DNA of 64,000 bases. Origin: an uncultured Bacteroidales bacterium (lineage in GTDB: Bacteria > Bacteroidota > Bacteroidia > Bacteroidales > Bacteroidaceae). The DNA lies in NCBI GenBank assembly GCA_902779845.1, contig CACZCZ010000001.1:115669-179668 (forward strand), written 5' to 3'. Each line of letters begins with the position of its first letter. The stretch's first letter is position 1. The notes below the pieces were generated by a model, which was not told the origin of the DNA, ran no database searches, and saw only the letters and a program-made list of their open reading frames with translations. Of the stretch, positions 31,188 through 39,937 are shown piece after piece. Position numbers and translations under genes: made by a program.

Positions 31188-31804
31188 AGACGCTCAGGAA
31201 GGACTTACAGGCATACATTGAGGAGGCTATCATACCGCGATACGACCATTTCGACAAGGCACATCAACGCGACCATGTTGAGATGGTGATCCGGCAGAGT
31301 ATGGAGATAGCGGAGCATCAGGATGTAGATGTCAATATGGTGTATGCCATCGCAGCCTACCACGATACGGGATTGTGTGAAGGCCGCGAGCGTCATCATC
31401 AGGTGTCAGCCCACATCATCCAGACGGATGACCATCTGAAGAAGTGGTTCACGGAAGCACAGATCAGGACGATGGCAGAGGCTGCCGAAGATCACCGGGC
31501 TTCAGCGCAGCACGCTCCGAGGAGCATATATGGACGTATTGTTGCAGAGGCCGACCGCTACATAGACCCCGTCACCATTGTGCTGCGAACCATTCAGTAT
31601 GGCGTAGATCATTATCCTGAGCTCAGCAGAGAACAGCACTACGAGCGGATGGTGTCACACCTGAAAGAGAAATACGGAAGAGGCGGCTATCTGAAGCTGT
31701 GGTTTGAGGATTCCCCGAATGCTGCCCGGCTGGAACAGCTGCGAGACATCATAGATGATGAATCGCGTCTGAGACAGCTTTTCGAAGATTATTTCCGTGC
31801 CTGA
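31184..31804 (+). CDS. HD-domain phosphohydrolase
   Basis: A 206-residue HD-superfamily protein. The metal-binding His/Asp residues are plausible in FDKAHQRDHVEMV, IAAYHDTGLCEGRERHH and AAEDHRAS, followed by IVAEADRYIDP. Such proteins hydrolyse phosphate mono- or diesters of nucleotides. It overlaps the SDR stop by ATGA, and its last 16 bases overlap the convergent msrA. Specific substrate unknown. Confidence 0.8.
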   Translation: MKTLRKDLQAYIEEAIIPRYDHFDKAHQRDHVEMVIRQSMEIAEHQDVDVNMVYAIAAYHDTGLCEGRERHHQVSAHIIQTDDHLKKWFTEAQIRTMAEAAEDHRASAQHAPRSIYGRIVAEADRYIDPVTIVLRTIQYGVDHYPELSREQHYERMVSHLKEKYGRGGYLKLWFEDSPNAARLEQLRDIIDDESRLRQLFEDYFRA

Positions 31805-32292
31805 CGAGCGAAGGCAAAGAGTTCCAAGGGCAGGTGGCAGTAGCCATCAGGATTCTTGTCGAGATAGTCCTGATGGTAGTCCTCAGCAGTGTAGAAATTC
31901 CGCAGCGGTTCCACCTCGACGACGATAGGGTGGGAGAGGAGTGCCTGCTGCTTGGCAAAGACCTTACGGATGACGGGAAGGTCAGATTCATCCGTATAGT
32001 AAACACCTGTGCGGTAGCGTGTTCCCTCGTCATGTCCCTGGCGGTTCAGGCTGGTGGGGTCAATGGCTTTGAAAAACATGGTCAGCAGAAACTCCAGGTC
32101 GGCAATATGTTCATCATAGACTACATGCACCGTTTCGGCATAACCAGTGGTGTCTGTATAAACCTCTTTATAGGTAGGGTGATCCGTGTTGCCATTGGCA
32201 AAGCCCACTTCGGTGTTTGTGACACCGTGTATCAGTTTGAAGAAATGTTCGGTGCCCCAGAAGCAACCGCCGGCGAAATATATTTCCTTCAT
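31789..32292 (-). CDS. msrA: Peptide-methionine (S)-S-oxide reductase
   Basis: A 167-residue MsrA, which repairs oxidised methionine. The active site FAGGCFWGTEHFF is at residues 6-18, with the conserved GFANGNTDHPTYKEVYTDTTGYAE and PIVVEVEPLRNFYTAEDYHQDYL blocks. It has no signal peptide and no MsrB fusion. It follows the DUF6250-like gene by 15 bases and is probably the last gene of the nadA transcript. Confidence 0.94.
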   Translation of the reverse strand: MKEIYFAGGCFWGTEHFFKLIHGVTNTEVGFANGNTDHPTYKEVYTDTTGYAETVHVVYDEHIADLEFLLTMFFKAIDPTSLNRQGHDEGTRYRTGVYYTDESDLPVIRKVFAKQQALLSHPIVVEVEPLRNFYTAEDYHQDYLDKNPDGYCHLPLELFAFARQARK

Positions 32293-32307
32293 GGTTAAAA
32301 AAATTTT

Positions 32308-33042
32308 TTAATGTTGTGTTGATTCTTCTATTCGGAAATGAGTGAGACGCGTGTGACTCCACGTGGTTCGGAATGCAAACCAGCCGTAGAGTAGGGGAGA
32401 GGGATCCCGATAGTCCACCAAGAGTTCTTCGTCGAGGAAATAGCGAGTATGGCCATCTTCGAGAACTTCTATGCGAATTGAATACCAGTGGTTGGGTTTC
32501 AGAAGATGAGCTGTGTCTGTGTATTCCTTTATGATAGGAGGACGATGGGAAGGATCTTCAATAGCAAGGGTGTCACCATTATAGCGACGAAAACGTGTGG
32601 TGGTGTTATAATTACCACCATAGCCAAGATAATAGCATTGCAGACGGTAGCTATCTACGAAGCGGCCGGAAGCCTCACCCCCAACCCCTCTCCAAGGGGA
32701 GAGGGGAGAGAAAACCCCTTCCCTTTTCTTCAAGTGTGAAGCATCGCTTTGCGCTGAGCGAGGGAGGGGAGAGGAGGCCATCCAGAAGCAGTTGAGGTCT
32801 GAGAGGCGATCATAGGGACCATTCTCCATGACTACGCAAGCACGATACGAGATTATACAAGGCGCTGTGAGGGGTTTATTCCACCACAGGGAGAGACCTT
32901 TAGGGGAAGTGATGTCGAGTGTATCACCGCGTAAAAGAACGCGTGTCAGAGACGATTCAGCTTCTATTCGCCATTGGGTAGATTGAGCGAAGGATTGAAG
33001 CGTAAAAAAAGCAAGAATGAAAAGTAAAAGAAAAGTTCTCAT
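32308..33042 (-). CDS. Secreted DUF6250-like (lectin/lyase-fold) protein with element insertion
   Basis: A 244-residue exported protein (signal peptide MRTFLLLFILAFFTLQSFAQ). The body resembles DUF6250, a jelly-roll domain found with polysaccharide-degrading enzymes: LSLWWNKPLTAPCIISYRAC, DRLSDLNCFWMAS, a YYLGYGGNYNTTTRFRRYNG block and HWYSIRIEVLEDG. Residues about 105-125 (VFSPLSPWRGVGGEASG) are encoded by a well-preserved GC-rich palindromic element at 32672-32710 between two conserved blocks. The stop is one base before trmH's upstream neighbour, giving a compact operon. Function unknown; carbohydrate binding is inference. Confidence 0.65.
   Translation of the reverse strand: MRTFLLLFILAFFTLQSFAQSTQWRIEAESSLTRVLLRGDTLDITSPKGLSLWWNKPLTAPCIISYRACVVMENGPYDRLSDLNCFWMASSPLPRSAQSDASHLKKREGVFSPLSPWRGVGGEASGRFVDSYRLQCYYLGYGGNYNTTTRFRRYNGDTLAIEDPSHRPPIIKEYTDTAHLLKPNHWYSIRIEVLEDGHTRYFLDEELLVDYRDPSPLLYGWFAFRTTWSHTRLTHFRIEESTQH
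32672..32710. repeat. GC-rich palindromic element inside DUF6250-like gene
   Basis: GCCTCACCCCCAACCCCTCT followed by CCAAGGGGAGAGGGGAG. It is essentially the consensus form, with a perfect CCCCTCTCC/GGAGAGGGG core, located in frame in the coding sequence. Confidence 0.9.
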
Positions 33043-33043
33043 G

Positions 33044-33697
33044 CTACAGCCTCTGTTGTGCGAAATGCCAGATGATGATGCCGGCTGTTACGCTTACATT
33101 CATGGAATGTTTGGTACCAAACTGAGGAATTTCTATGCATCCGTCGCACGCATCGACCACACATTGTTGAACACCTTTGACTTCATTACCTAAGATGACA
33201 GCATACTTAGACCCCTCTAAATCTCCCCGTGAGGGGAGATTTTTTGGTCCTTTTGAAAGATTTGGATGAAAGTCATTGAGCATAGTAGAGCCTTCGCATT
33301 GTTCGATGGCCAGCAGCGTATAGCCTTCATCACGCAGCCATTGGACGGCTTCCATAGTATCGTCAAAGTGTTTCCATGCTACGCTGTCCTCAGCGCCCAA
33401 CGCAGTCTTATGAATCTCCGCATTGGGGGGTGTGGCAGTGATGCCACAGAGTACAACGCCAGTAAGACGAAAGGCATCAGCAGTGCGAAATACGCTGCCC
33501 ACGTTGTAAAGGCTGCGAACACCGTCGAGTACCACTACCAGCGGCAGTTTCTCGGCATCATGAAACTGCTGCACGCTGATGCGGTTCATCTCAGTGATTT
33601 TCAGCTTGCGATATAAGGACCCTCCCCCTTGCCCCTCCCTTGTAGGGCGGGGAGTAGTTTCATCTGACAAATAGTCCTTATTGAATTGAAATTCCAT
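33044..33697 (-). CDS. TrmH/SpoU family RNA methyltransferase with two element insertions
   Basis: A 217-residue SPOUT methyltransferase. Conserved parts are LPLVVVLDGVRSLYNVGSVF and RTADAF, GITATPPNAEIHKTALGAED, the knot motif YAVILGNEVKGV and IPQFGTKHSMNVSVTAGI. Two GC-rich palindromes lie in frame. One at 33618-33656 encodes TTPRPTREGQGGGSLY before the family's usual start (RKLKITEMNRIS), and one at 33211-33247 encodes NLPSRGDLEGS just before the SAM-binding knot. The enzyme core is otherwise complete. It begins 8 bases after the nadA stop. Confidence 0.85.
   Translation of the reverse strand: MEFQFNKDYLSDETTPRPTREGQGGGSLYRKLKITEMNRISVQQFHDAEKLPLVVVLDGVRSLYNVGSVFRTADAFRLTGVVLCGITATPPNAEIHKTALGAEDSVAWKHFDDTMEAVQWLRDEGYTLLAIEQCEGSTMLNDFHPNLSKGPKNLPSRGDLEGSKYAVILGNEVKGVQQCVVDACDGCIEIPQFGTKHSMNVSVTAGIIIWHFAQQRL
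33211..33247. repeat. GC-rich palindromic element in trmH-like gene (knot side)
   Basis: AAATCTCCCCGTGAGGGGAG followed by ATTTTTT. It has a perfect AAATCTCCCC/GGGGAGATTT stem around GTGA and is in frame. Confidence 0.85.
33618..33656. repeat. GC-rich palindromic element in trmH-like gene (N-terminus)
   Basis: GACCCTCCCCCTTGCCCCTC followed by CCTTGTAGGGCGGGGAGTAG. It is in frame between a 13-residue leader and the conserved start of the protein. Confidence 0.75.
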
Positions 33698-33705
33698 GCT
33701 ATCTA

Positions 33706-34665
33706 TTACTTACTCAATTCCAACATTCTTTCAATGGGTTTGATGGCTTTAGCAGCTATCTCCGAATCCACCGTTACGACGGGTTGTTCATCGCGCAGAC
33801 AGCGATATACCTTTTCGAGGGTTACGAGCTTCATATATTCACATTCGTTGCAGGCACAAGAGCGTTTTTCTTCGGGCGTTTCCACGAGCGCTTCGTCTGG
33901 TGGAGCGGGTATGAAAGTTTTCTGAGGTGCTTTCTTCTGCATTTCATGAAGAATTCCGCTTTCGGTGGCCACGATGAACTCTGTGGCTTCGTCTTCTATG
34001 GCAAACTTCAGGAGACCAGCCGTACTGCCCACATTATCAGCAAGTTTTACGACAGTCCCCTTGCACTCGGGATGTACAAGTACCTTGGCATTGGGATATT
34101 CTGCTTTCAGGGCAAGAATTTTCTCTACGCTGAAACGAGCGTGAACATGGCAAGCGCCGTTCCACAGCACCATCTGGCGTCCTGTAATGGCATTGATGTA
34201 ATTGCCCAAGTTCTGATCAGGCCCGAAGATAATAGGTGTGTCCTTAGGCAATGACTCAACGATTTGACGTGCATTGCTGCTGGTGACAACAATGTCAGTG
34301 ACCGCTTTTGTTGCAGCAGTGGTATTTACATAGCTGATGACAGTATGTCCGGGGTGTTGTGCCACAAACTTCGCGAACTCGTCTGCCGGACAGCTCTCTG
34401 CGAGTGAACACGTAGCAGAAGAATCGGGCACGAGAACTTTCTTGTCAGGGCAGAGGATAGCAGCTGTTTCCCCCATGAAATGCACGCCACAGAGCACGAT
34501 GATGTCTGCATCGGTCTTTGCTGCCTGCTGTGCCAGTGCCAGGCTGTCTCCGATGAAGTCTGCAATGTCCTGTACGTGACCATCCACATAGTAATGCGCC
34601 ATGATGACAGCATTCTTTTCACGTGCCATCTTGCGAATGGCTTCTTTGAGTTCAGTTGTTGACAT
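33706..34665 (-). CDS. nadA: Quinolinate synthase
   Basis: A 319-residue NadA, the 4Fe-4S enzyme that condenses iminoaspartate with DHAP to quinolinate in NAD synthesis. Substrate-binding AHYYVDGHVQDIADFIGDSL, the cluster cysteines in VLCGVHFMGE, the HPECKG segment and the C-terminal CACNECEYM are present. nadB and nadC are not adjacent. It heads a likely nadA, trmH-like, DUF6250-like, msrA transcript with very short gaps, from a TACCTTTG box at 34752-34759. Confidence 0.94.
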   Translation of the reverse strand: MSTTELKEAIRKMAREKNAVIMAHYYVDGHVQDIADFIGDSLALAQQAAKTDADIIVLCGVHFMGETAAILCPDKKVLVPDSSATCSLAESCPADEFAKFVAQHPGHTVISYVNTTAATKAVTDIVVTSSNARQIVESLPKDTPIIFGPDQNLGNYINAITGRQMVLWNGACHVHARFSVEKILALKAEYPNAKVLVHPECKGTVVKLADNVGSTAGLLKFAIEDEATEFIVATESGILHEMQKKAPQKTFIPAPPDEALVETPEEKRSCACNECEYMKLVTLEKVYRCLRDEQPVVTVDSEIAAKAIKPIERMLELSK

Positions 34666-34751
34666 AGTATTTATATATTTGTTTATTTCTTTTTTCCGAA
34701 AAAAAAGTATATGTTGATGTATATGGGTTGTTAAAACTGTCGATAACTCTG

Positions 34752-34759
34752 CAAAGGTA
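34752..34759 (-). promoter_or_regulatory. Promoter -7 box for nadA operon
   Basis: Minus-strand TACCTTTG, 86 bases before the nadA start. The surrounding 34666-34914 gap is AT-rich and has no gene. Confidence 0.7.
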
Positions 34760-34914
34760 CACTTTTTCAGTGATATAGATTGTCAATAACTTAAAAAAAA
34801 TGGTTGAAAAGTATTTTAAAAGTTTCTGCTAAGTTATTTGCATGTCTTCTTATCTTGACAGGTAGTGTTTTTTTTTCACTGCTGATGAAGTTATGAAAAG
34901 TTGACAAATGCTTT

Positions 34915-36042
34915 TCAACAACGTTGTGAACAAGGTAACTGTGATAAGGTAGCACATAAGAAGGGAAGAGCCATTCCAAAATAGGTGATGTCGAAGGTGG
35001 AGTCAAAGAGTTCTGTCCAGCTGTTGTTGACAAACATCGTGTGCGTGAAGGTGACGGTCACCAATAAAAAGAGCATGACAGCGGAGGCTATAAAATGGCG
35101 ATTGGGTTGTTTCTGCTGCCAAAAGGAAAGTGCTATTCCAACAGGAATCAATAAGAGTAAGTCCAGTGGATGACCTTGTCTGGTTTGCAGAATGAAAGGA
35201 TTGTATTCAAAGAAGAGTAGCATCTGACTGTCCCAAAGTAAGAAGGGAAGAAAAGTGATGCAGAAGGTGATGATGACGACAGAAAGAAAACTGATTTGCT
35301 GGCGAAGCTTTGCATAAAAGAAGTCATAGAAGTAATAGATGCAGAAGGGGATGATGGCAGAGAAGCGTGTACTCATCATCAGTCCTACGATGATTCCTAA
35401 GAGCAGAGGATTCTTTTGGATGGTGAGGCGATAGTGAATGCAATAGAGCAAGATGCTCATGCTCACCATGAAATTTGTCATCAGATCGCTGCGCACAAAG
35501 ACTTCATAGATGAAAGCCGGTGAGCAAGCGAGAAAGACGAAGGCTATCTGCTCTTCTTTATCTTTGAGATGTAAGGAAAGAGAATGTACGAAAAGAAGAA
35601 TGCCGGCGATGAAAGAAAGTCCCACATTTCCCATCAGGTAGAAAGGCAGATGAAAGAGTTGCCATACAGGAAAGGGAGAGCCGTAGCCGTCTAAATGTGT
35701 TTGGGCGGCATAGGGATAGATGCCATGAGTGAGATTAAAAAGGAAATTGTGAATGGCTGACCAGCGATCCACCTGAATGGTCATTGGATCAGGAATATAT
35801 TGGAAGGCAAGAAGGAATAAAAGGCAGATGATCAAGGCGATGAACGTAGTGCCTCTTTGAATATTCAAATAGGAGAGTTTAGTAATCAGGTATTTGTATT
35901 TATTGCCTAACACAACGATGCCGCCATACAGGAAACAAGCAGCTATGACGACATACCAAGGCAGCAATCGCAGTCCGTATTTTAAGATAAACAGACTGTT
36001 GATGAGAATATATAGAAAGAGTGCCAGCCGATTGGTTTTCAT
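34915..36042 (-). CDS. Polytopic membrane protein, GT-C glycosyltransferase-like
   Basis: A 375-residue protein with about ten or eleven hydrophobic segments. The first extracytoplasmic loop contains VDRWSAIHNFLFNLTHGIYP and YAAQTHLDGYGSPFPVWQLF, the layout of GT-C type transferases and DUF2029-like mannosyltransferases that use polyprenyl-linked sugars. No definite catalytic DE or DD pair could be assigned. It overlaps the upstream acyltransferase gene by four bases (ATGA), so both may modify the same surface glycan. Substrate unknown. Confidence 0.6.
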   Translation of the reverse strand: MKTNRLALFLYILINSLFILKYGLRLLPWYVVIAACFLYGGIVVLGNKYKYLITKLSYLNIQRGTTFIALIICLLFLLAFQYIPDPMTIQVDRWSAIHNFLFNLTHGIYPYAAQTHLDGYGSPFPVWQLFHLPFYLMGNVGLSFIAGILLFVHSLSLHLKDKEEQIAFVFLACSPAFIYEVFVRSDLMTNFMVSMSILLYCIHYRLTIQKNPLLLGIIVGLMMSTRFSAIIPFCIYYFYDFFYAKLRQQISFLSVVIITFCITFLPFLLWDSQMLLFFEYNPFILQTRQGHPLDLLLLIPVGIALSFWQQKQPNRHFIASAVMLFLLVTVTFTHTMFVNNSWTELFDSTFDITYFGMALPFLCATLSQLPCSQRC

Positions 36043-36938
36043 AGATATTTGGCAATGACTTTATGGTTGATTTGATAGTAGATATAGGTGAGTAGTGCTG
36101 TGGCTATCATGAACAGGATGAAGTGCAACACATTTTTCTCTACGTAGGGCACCAAGGGTAAGTGAACCAAATAGATTTCCAGGGAACTGATGCCAGCCAG
36201 GTAGAGAATGCGGGATTGCATCAGGAACCTGAAGAAAACAGGCAGGAGCAGGAAAGGTATTGCCAATGGCAGTTTGATGAACAACAGTATATAATGATAG
36301 GGTAGTGTGCCTTTGTAGGCGTGTACAGCAGGAATTTCCTTCAAAAGGAGAAAGGCGAAACCAATGAGGAACGAGATGATTGCTACGCGCCACCAAAATT
36401 TTTTATTTTTGCTTCGGAGTTGCTCTATATATTGTGAAGCCAAAACACCTGCAAAGAAAGAATAAGACTGCTCGGCTTCTATCTGCTGTAAGGTATTCAA
36501 TGCTATGAAACCGATGATGATGAAAGCAGGAATCAACCAGCGGCTGAACCATTTTTGTACTACCCAATAAGCTACGTAACACCACATCAGATAAGGAATA
36601 AACCAGAATTCAGATTCCAAGAAGCAAAAGTCCAGCAGGAAGGGTTTCCAACCTGGAAAGCCCCTGAACAGTGTTACAACAGTCAGAAAGAGCCAATAAG
36701 GTACAATGATACGCTTGAGTTTCTTGTGCCAGTAGTCTTTTAGTGCATTCGTATTATAGCTCTCATGAATGCCAAAGCCAGAAAGCAAAAGAAAGAGCGC
36801 TACACTGATAGAACCCATCACGTTGACGACACGCGGGAGTTGCCATTCAATGAAAACATGAAAAACCGCAATGATGATAGCAGCCATGCCTCGTAGGACA
36901 GTGGTTTGCTGTCGGCAGAGGAAGTCGCTGGTCATCAT
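36039..36938 (-). CDS. Acyltransferase family 3 (OafA/WecH-like) membrane protein
   Basis: A 299-residue integral membrane acyltransferase with about ten hydrophobic segments. The family features are the N-terminal LRGMAAIIIAVFHVF with the conserved His, an SGFGIHES segment, and KLKRIIVPYWLFL. Members O-acylate lipopolysaccharide or other surface glycans. Two adjacent ATG codons begin the gene and overlap the porZ stop; its own stop overlaps the GT-C-like gene. The pair may decorate a surface polysaccharide, possibly anionic LPS given porZ next door, but that link is inference. Confidence 0.8.
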   Translation of the reverse strand: MMTSDFLCRQQTTVLRGMAAIIIAVFHVFIEWQLPRVVNVMGSISVALFLLLSGFGIHESYNTNALKDYWHKKLKRIIVPYWLFLTVVTLFRGFPGWKPFLLDFCFLESEFWFIPYLMWCYVAYWVVQKWFSRWLIPAFIIIGFIALNTLQQIEAEQSYSFFAGVLASQYIEQLRSKNKKFWWRVAIISFLIGFAFLLLKEIPAVHAYKGTLPYHYILLFIKLPLAIPFLLLPVFFRFLMQSRILYLAGISSLEIYLVHLPLVPYVEKNVLHFILFMIATALLTYIYYQINHKVIAKYL

Positions 36939-39253
36939 TTGATAAAGGTTATTTTGGTAGTGGCAGCCTTGTCACCATCTGGTGTATTGGCAATAACGAT
37001 ATACACACCGGAAGCTACGCGTTTGCCAAAGCGGTTGCAGCCGTTCCAGGTGAAGGTGCCGCCAGTTGATGTACCGCTGTAGATGAGTTGTCCTGTAGCA
37101 GATACGATCTTTACTTCGCTGTCCTTCACCAAACCTCGGATTCCGATGGGCCCGCTGTAGTCAGGTTCTACGGGATTTGGGAAGGCATAGATATTGTCCT
37201 TCTCGAGTCCGTCAGCCGATTCAGTAGCATCAGAGACATAGCTGCAGAGTCCTTTATCTGTGGCGAAGAACACGCGACCTGTAGTGGGATTTATGGCAAT
37301 ATCGAAGACATTGTCCGAAGGAAGTGGAGAGTTCTCAGAAGTGAAGTGTGCGATTTCCTCCTGACAGTCTTCACTGATTAAATATACGCCGTTGTTAGCT
37401 GTTCCAAACCACTTGCGCCCTGCACCGTCGAAGGTTACACACTGTGTGACCAGACCTGCCAGCAGATAGTCAGCAAGGCCGCTTCCATCGTTGCGAGCTA
37501 CCTTGACTTGTTCGTAGATGAAGGAATTGGAAGCAAAATTCTCAGGTTCTGTTATGCGGAAAGGTCCCATATTCGTGCAGACCCAGATGCTGCCGTCGAG
37601 GTCTTCATTGATGTAATAGAACTCATCGGGAGCGTATGTTGTACCATCCTGATTGATAATCTTCGAAGATAGCCATCTGCGGTCGTCCTTTGCATTATCA
37701 ATGGTTCCGTTGTAGTCGAGCATAAAGATACCGCGTTGATCCATGCGCCGGCTATTGATCCACGCCCAGCCGCGACTGTCGAAGAAGATGTTGTCCACAG
37801 TGGAAGCGCTGTTGATTTCAGGACATGGAATGCCTGCCCATGTGCCATCGGGTTTCATAACGCGGATGGTAGTGTCTTGTTTTCCGATGATGGGATTCAG
37901 CAGCCACAGGTTGCCGTCGGGATCATAGATGAGACCGTCAGCCACAGTGAACCATTCCTTATGTTCGTGGTTGGGCAGGATAGAATGAAGCGGGGCATTT
38001 TCTAAGCCCAGATGTCCTACACACTGAGTATTTCTGAATTCAAAGGCGCCATTGCGCGTGGTTCCCACATAGTAATGATTCTCATCCCGCGGATCCTGTG
38101 CGATGTTCGACACATCCAGCCAGCGGTATTTGGGATACTTTTCGCCGGCTGATGTACCATCGAAGATGGTCCATGAGTGGCCATCGGGTTCCAGCATCAT
38201 GGCCAAACCCTGGAGTTCCACATTGGAGAAATGGCGGTTACCGCCTGCCACCATTAGCTTGTCACCAGCCCAGCGCAGATGGAAGCTGTAGCTATGGGTT
38301 GGGCTATTGGGATGGATTTTCGAGCGTGTGAGTTCGAAGTTATTGCCATTCAGTTTATAGGATTGTAGTCCGTCGATACCTTCACTAACCCAATATTCAC
38401 TACCGCGTGTTGTAACACACTTCCAGGCGGAGTTTCCTTTGAGATGTGTCACCTTGCTCTTGCTTTCGTAGATATAGAGGTCTTTGGAGTTTCCGATGAT
38501 GAGCTTTCCATCGTTGACAGTCATATATGTCGGTACTGGATTGAGTGTGCCCTCATGTAAGGTTGTCCATGTCTCTTCATCGCTATTCATGACAACGAGA
38601 TAAGTACCAACATGAATCCATACATTTCCGGAGAAGGTCTCCATGTGCTGTGCATTGAAATAGGTTTCCAGCTGTTTCCAGTTGTTCTTGTCCTTCAGGT
38701 TATCACTTAGATTGCCACGCCATAGTCCTGTTGTGGTGCCAATGAAGAGATGACTGTCTGTGAGCGCACAGGACGACACATTCAACCCTAATTCGTAGCT
38801 TTCGCTGATGAGACCTTGTGCAACATCTACGACGACCATTCCGAACTCTGTGCACAGATAAGCCTTTGTTCCCTTGACCTGAACAAAATGAACGTTCTTG
38901 TTGGGTATCAGGCTGTTCTTTAGTTGTGCCAGATTGATGACATCATAGTCGTCATTGACAGACAGTAAATCGATATTTCCGTTGTCATACACTATCACGA
39001 TGCGATTGGCATCGGCACAGTAGCGAATGAATGACACGTTAACGTCAGAGAGCTGTTGCAACCAGTCAAAAGTGGTGATGCTGCCGTCCTCAACATCGTA
39101 TGCCATCAACTTGCCTTCCATGATGGAATAGACGCGTTTTCCGACAGATTGATGATAGGTGCTGACGGTGTATGCAGGATAGACGCTCCAGGAGCCTATC
39201 TGTGCAGAGGCAGTAAGAGTGAAGAATGAAAGAGTGAAAAGTGAAAAATACAT
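36935..39253 (-). CDS. porZ: Type IX secretion system protein PorZ
   Basis: A 772-residue exported protein (signal peptide MYFSLFTLSFFTLTASAQ). Two seven-bladed two-component-type beta-propellers fill most of the length, with blade words such as VFDIAINPTTGRVFFATDKG and KWFGTANNGVYLIS. The C-terminal domain is AFPNPVEPDYSGPIGIRGLV, then FTWNGCNRFGKRVASGVYIV, a T9SS-type CTD as in Porphyromonas PorZ. PorZ belongs to the surface attachment complex that delivers A-LPS to T9SS cargo. ATG 39253 was chosen at the signal peptide; ATG 39319 upstream lies in low-complexity spacer. It follows rdgB on the same strand. Confidence 0.85.
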   Translation of the reverse strand: MYFSLFTLSFFTLTASAQIGSWSVYPAYTVSTYHQSVGKRVYSIMEGKLMAYDVEDGSITTFDWLQQLSDVNVSFIRYCADANRIVIVYDNGNIDLLSVNDDYDVINLAQLKNSLIPNKNVHFVQVKGTKAYLCTEFGMVVVDVAQGLISESYELGLNVSSCALTDSHLFIGTTTGLWRGNLSDNLKDKNNWKQLETYFNAQHMETFSGNVWIHVGTYLVVMNSDEETWTTLHEGTLNPVPTYMTVNDGKLIIGNSKDLYIYESKSKVTHLKGNSAWKCVTTRGSEYWVSEGIDGLQSYKLNGNNFELTRSKIHPNSPTHSYSFHLRWAGDKLMVAGGNRHFSNVELQGLAMMLEPDGHSWTIFDGTSAGEKYPKYRWLDVSNIAQDPRDENHYYVGTTRNGAFEFRNTQCVGHLGLENAPLHSILPNHEHKEWFTVADGLIYDPDGNLWLLNPIIGKQDTTIRVMKPDGTWAGIPCPEINSASTVDNIFFDSRGWAWINSRRMDQRGIFMLDYNGTIDNAKDDRRWLSSKIINQDGTTYAPDEFYYINEDLDGSIWVCTNMGPFRITEPENFASNSFIYEQVKVARNDGSGLADYLLAGLVTQCVTFDGAGRKWFGTANNGVYLISEDCQEEIAHFTSENSPLPSDNVFDIAINPTTGRVFFATDKGLCSYVSDATESADGLEKDNIYAFPNPVEPDYSGPIGIRGLVKDSEVKIVSATGQLIYSGTSTGGTFTWNGCNRFGKRVASGVYIVIANTPDGDKAATTKITFIK

Positions 39254-39356
39254 TATACTCTTTCGCAGCGCATTAATGCTACGCTCCTTCAATATGTGAC
39301 GGTAACCTATATTTTTCATTTTTCACTTATCATTTTTCATTTTTCACTTTTCATTC
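39227..39356. repeat. Low-complexity GTGAAAA spacers around the porZ start
   Basis: GTGAAAAGTGAAAAATACAT type words at 39227-39252 and ATTTTTCATTTTTCAC words at 39308-39356 flank a normal 50-base stretch. The first lies in the porZ signal-peptide coding region. Confidence 0.6.
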
Positions 39357-39937
39357 TTCAGCCAGTCTGCCAACTTCTGCGTAGCACGTCCGCGATGGCT
39401 GATGGCGTTTTTCTCTGCGGCAGTCATCTCGGCAAACGGTCGGTCGTAGCCTTCGGGTTGGAAGATGGGATCATAGCCGAAACCCTCTGTGCCGCGTCGC
39501 TCGTGAAGGATGTTGCCAGGGCAGATGCCTTCGAAGAGATATTCCTCTCCTTTGTATATTAACGCAATAACGGTGCGAAATCTTGCGCTGCGATCGGTTT
39601 TATTTTCTAAATTCTGCAACAAAAGATTCATGTTGGCATCGCTGTCATGGGTCTCGCCTTTGCCGAAGAGTTCAGCATAGCGTGCTGTGTGAACACCTGG
39701 GGCGCCGTTCAAGGCGGCGACTTCGAGTCCTGTGTCATCGGCGAAACAATCCAGTCCGTAGTGTTCCTTGACATAACGCACTTTCTGCAGGGCATTGCCC
39801 TCCAGTGTGTCGGCTGTCTCCGGGATGTCTTCATGGCAGCCGATGTCGTTGAGGCCTACGACGTCAAAGCGCTCGCCCAGAATCTGTCGCACTTCGGCGA
39901 GCTTGTGCTGGTTATTTGTGGCAAATACAATCTTCAT
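39344..39937 (-). CDS. rdgB: XTP/dITP diphosphatase (RdgB/HAM1)
   Basis: A 197-residue non-canonical purine NTP pyrophosphatase that removes ITP and XTP. Motifs are [47 protein letters not shown] and GFGYDPIF, with SHRGRA near the end. It overlaps the YitT gene by four bases (ATGA at 39934-39937) and precedes porZ. Confidence 0.94.
   Translation of the reverse strand: MKIVFATNNQHKLAEVRQILGERFDVVGLNDIGCHEDIPETADTLEGNALQKVRYVKEHYGLDCFADDTGLEVAALNGAPGVHTARYAELFGKGETHDSDANMNLLLQNLENKTDRSARFRTVIALIYKGEEYLFEGICPGNILHERRGTEGFGYDPIFQPEGYDRPFAEMTAAEKNAISHRGRATQKLADWLKNEK

Noticed and set aside
39254-39319. Upstream porZ start at 39319
   Set aside because: It adds 22 residues from a low-complexity spacer before a clear signal peptide at 39253.
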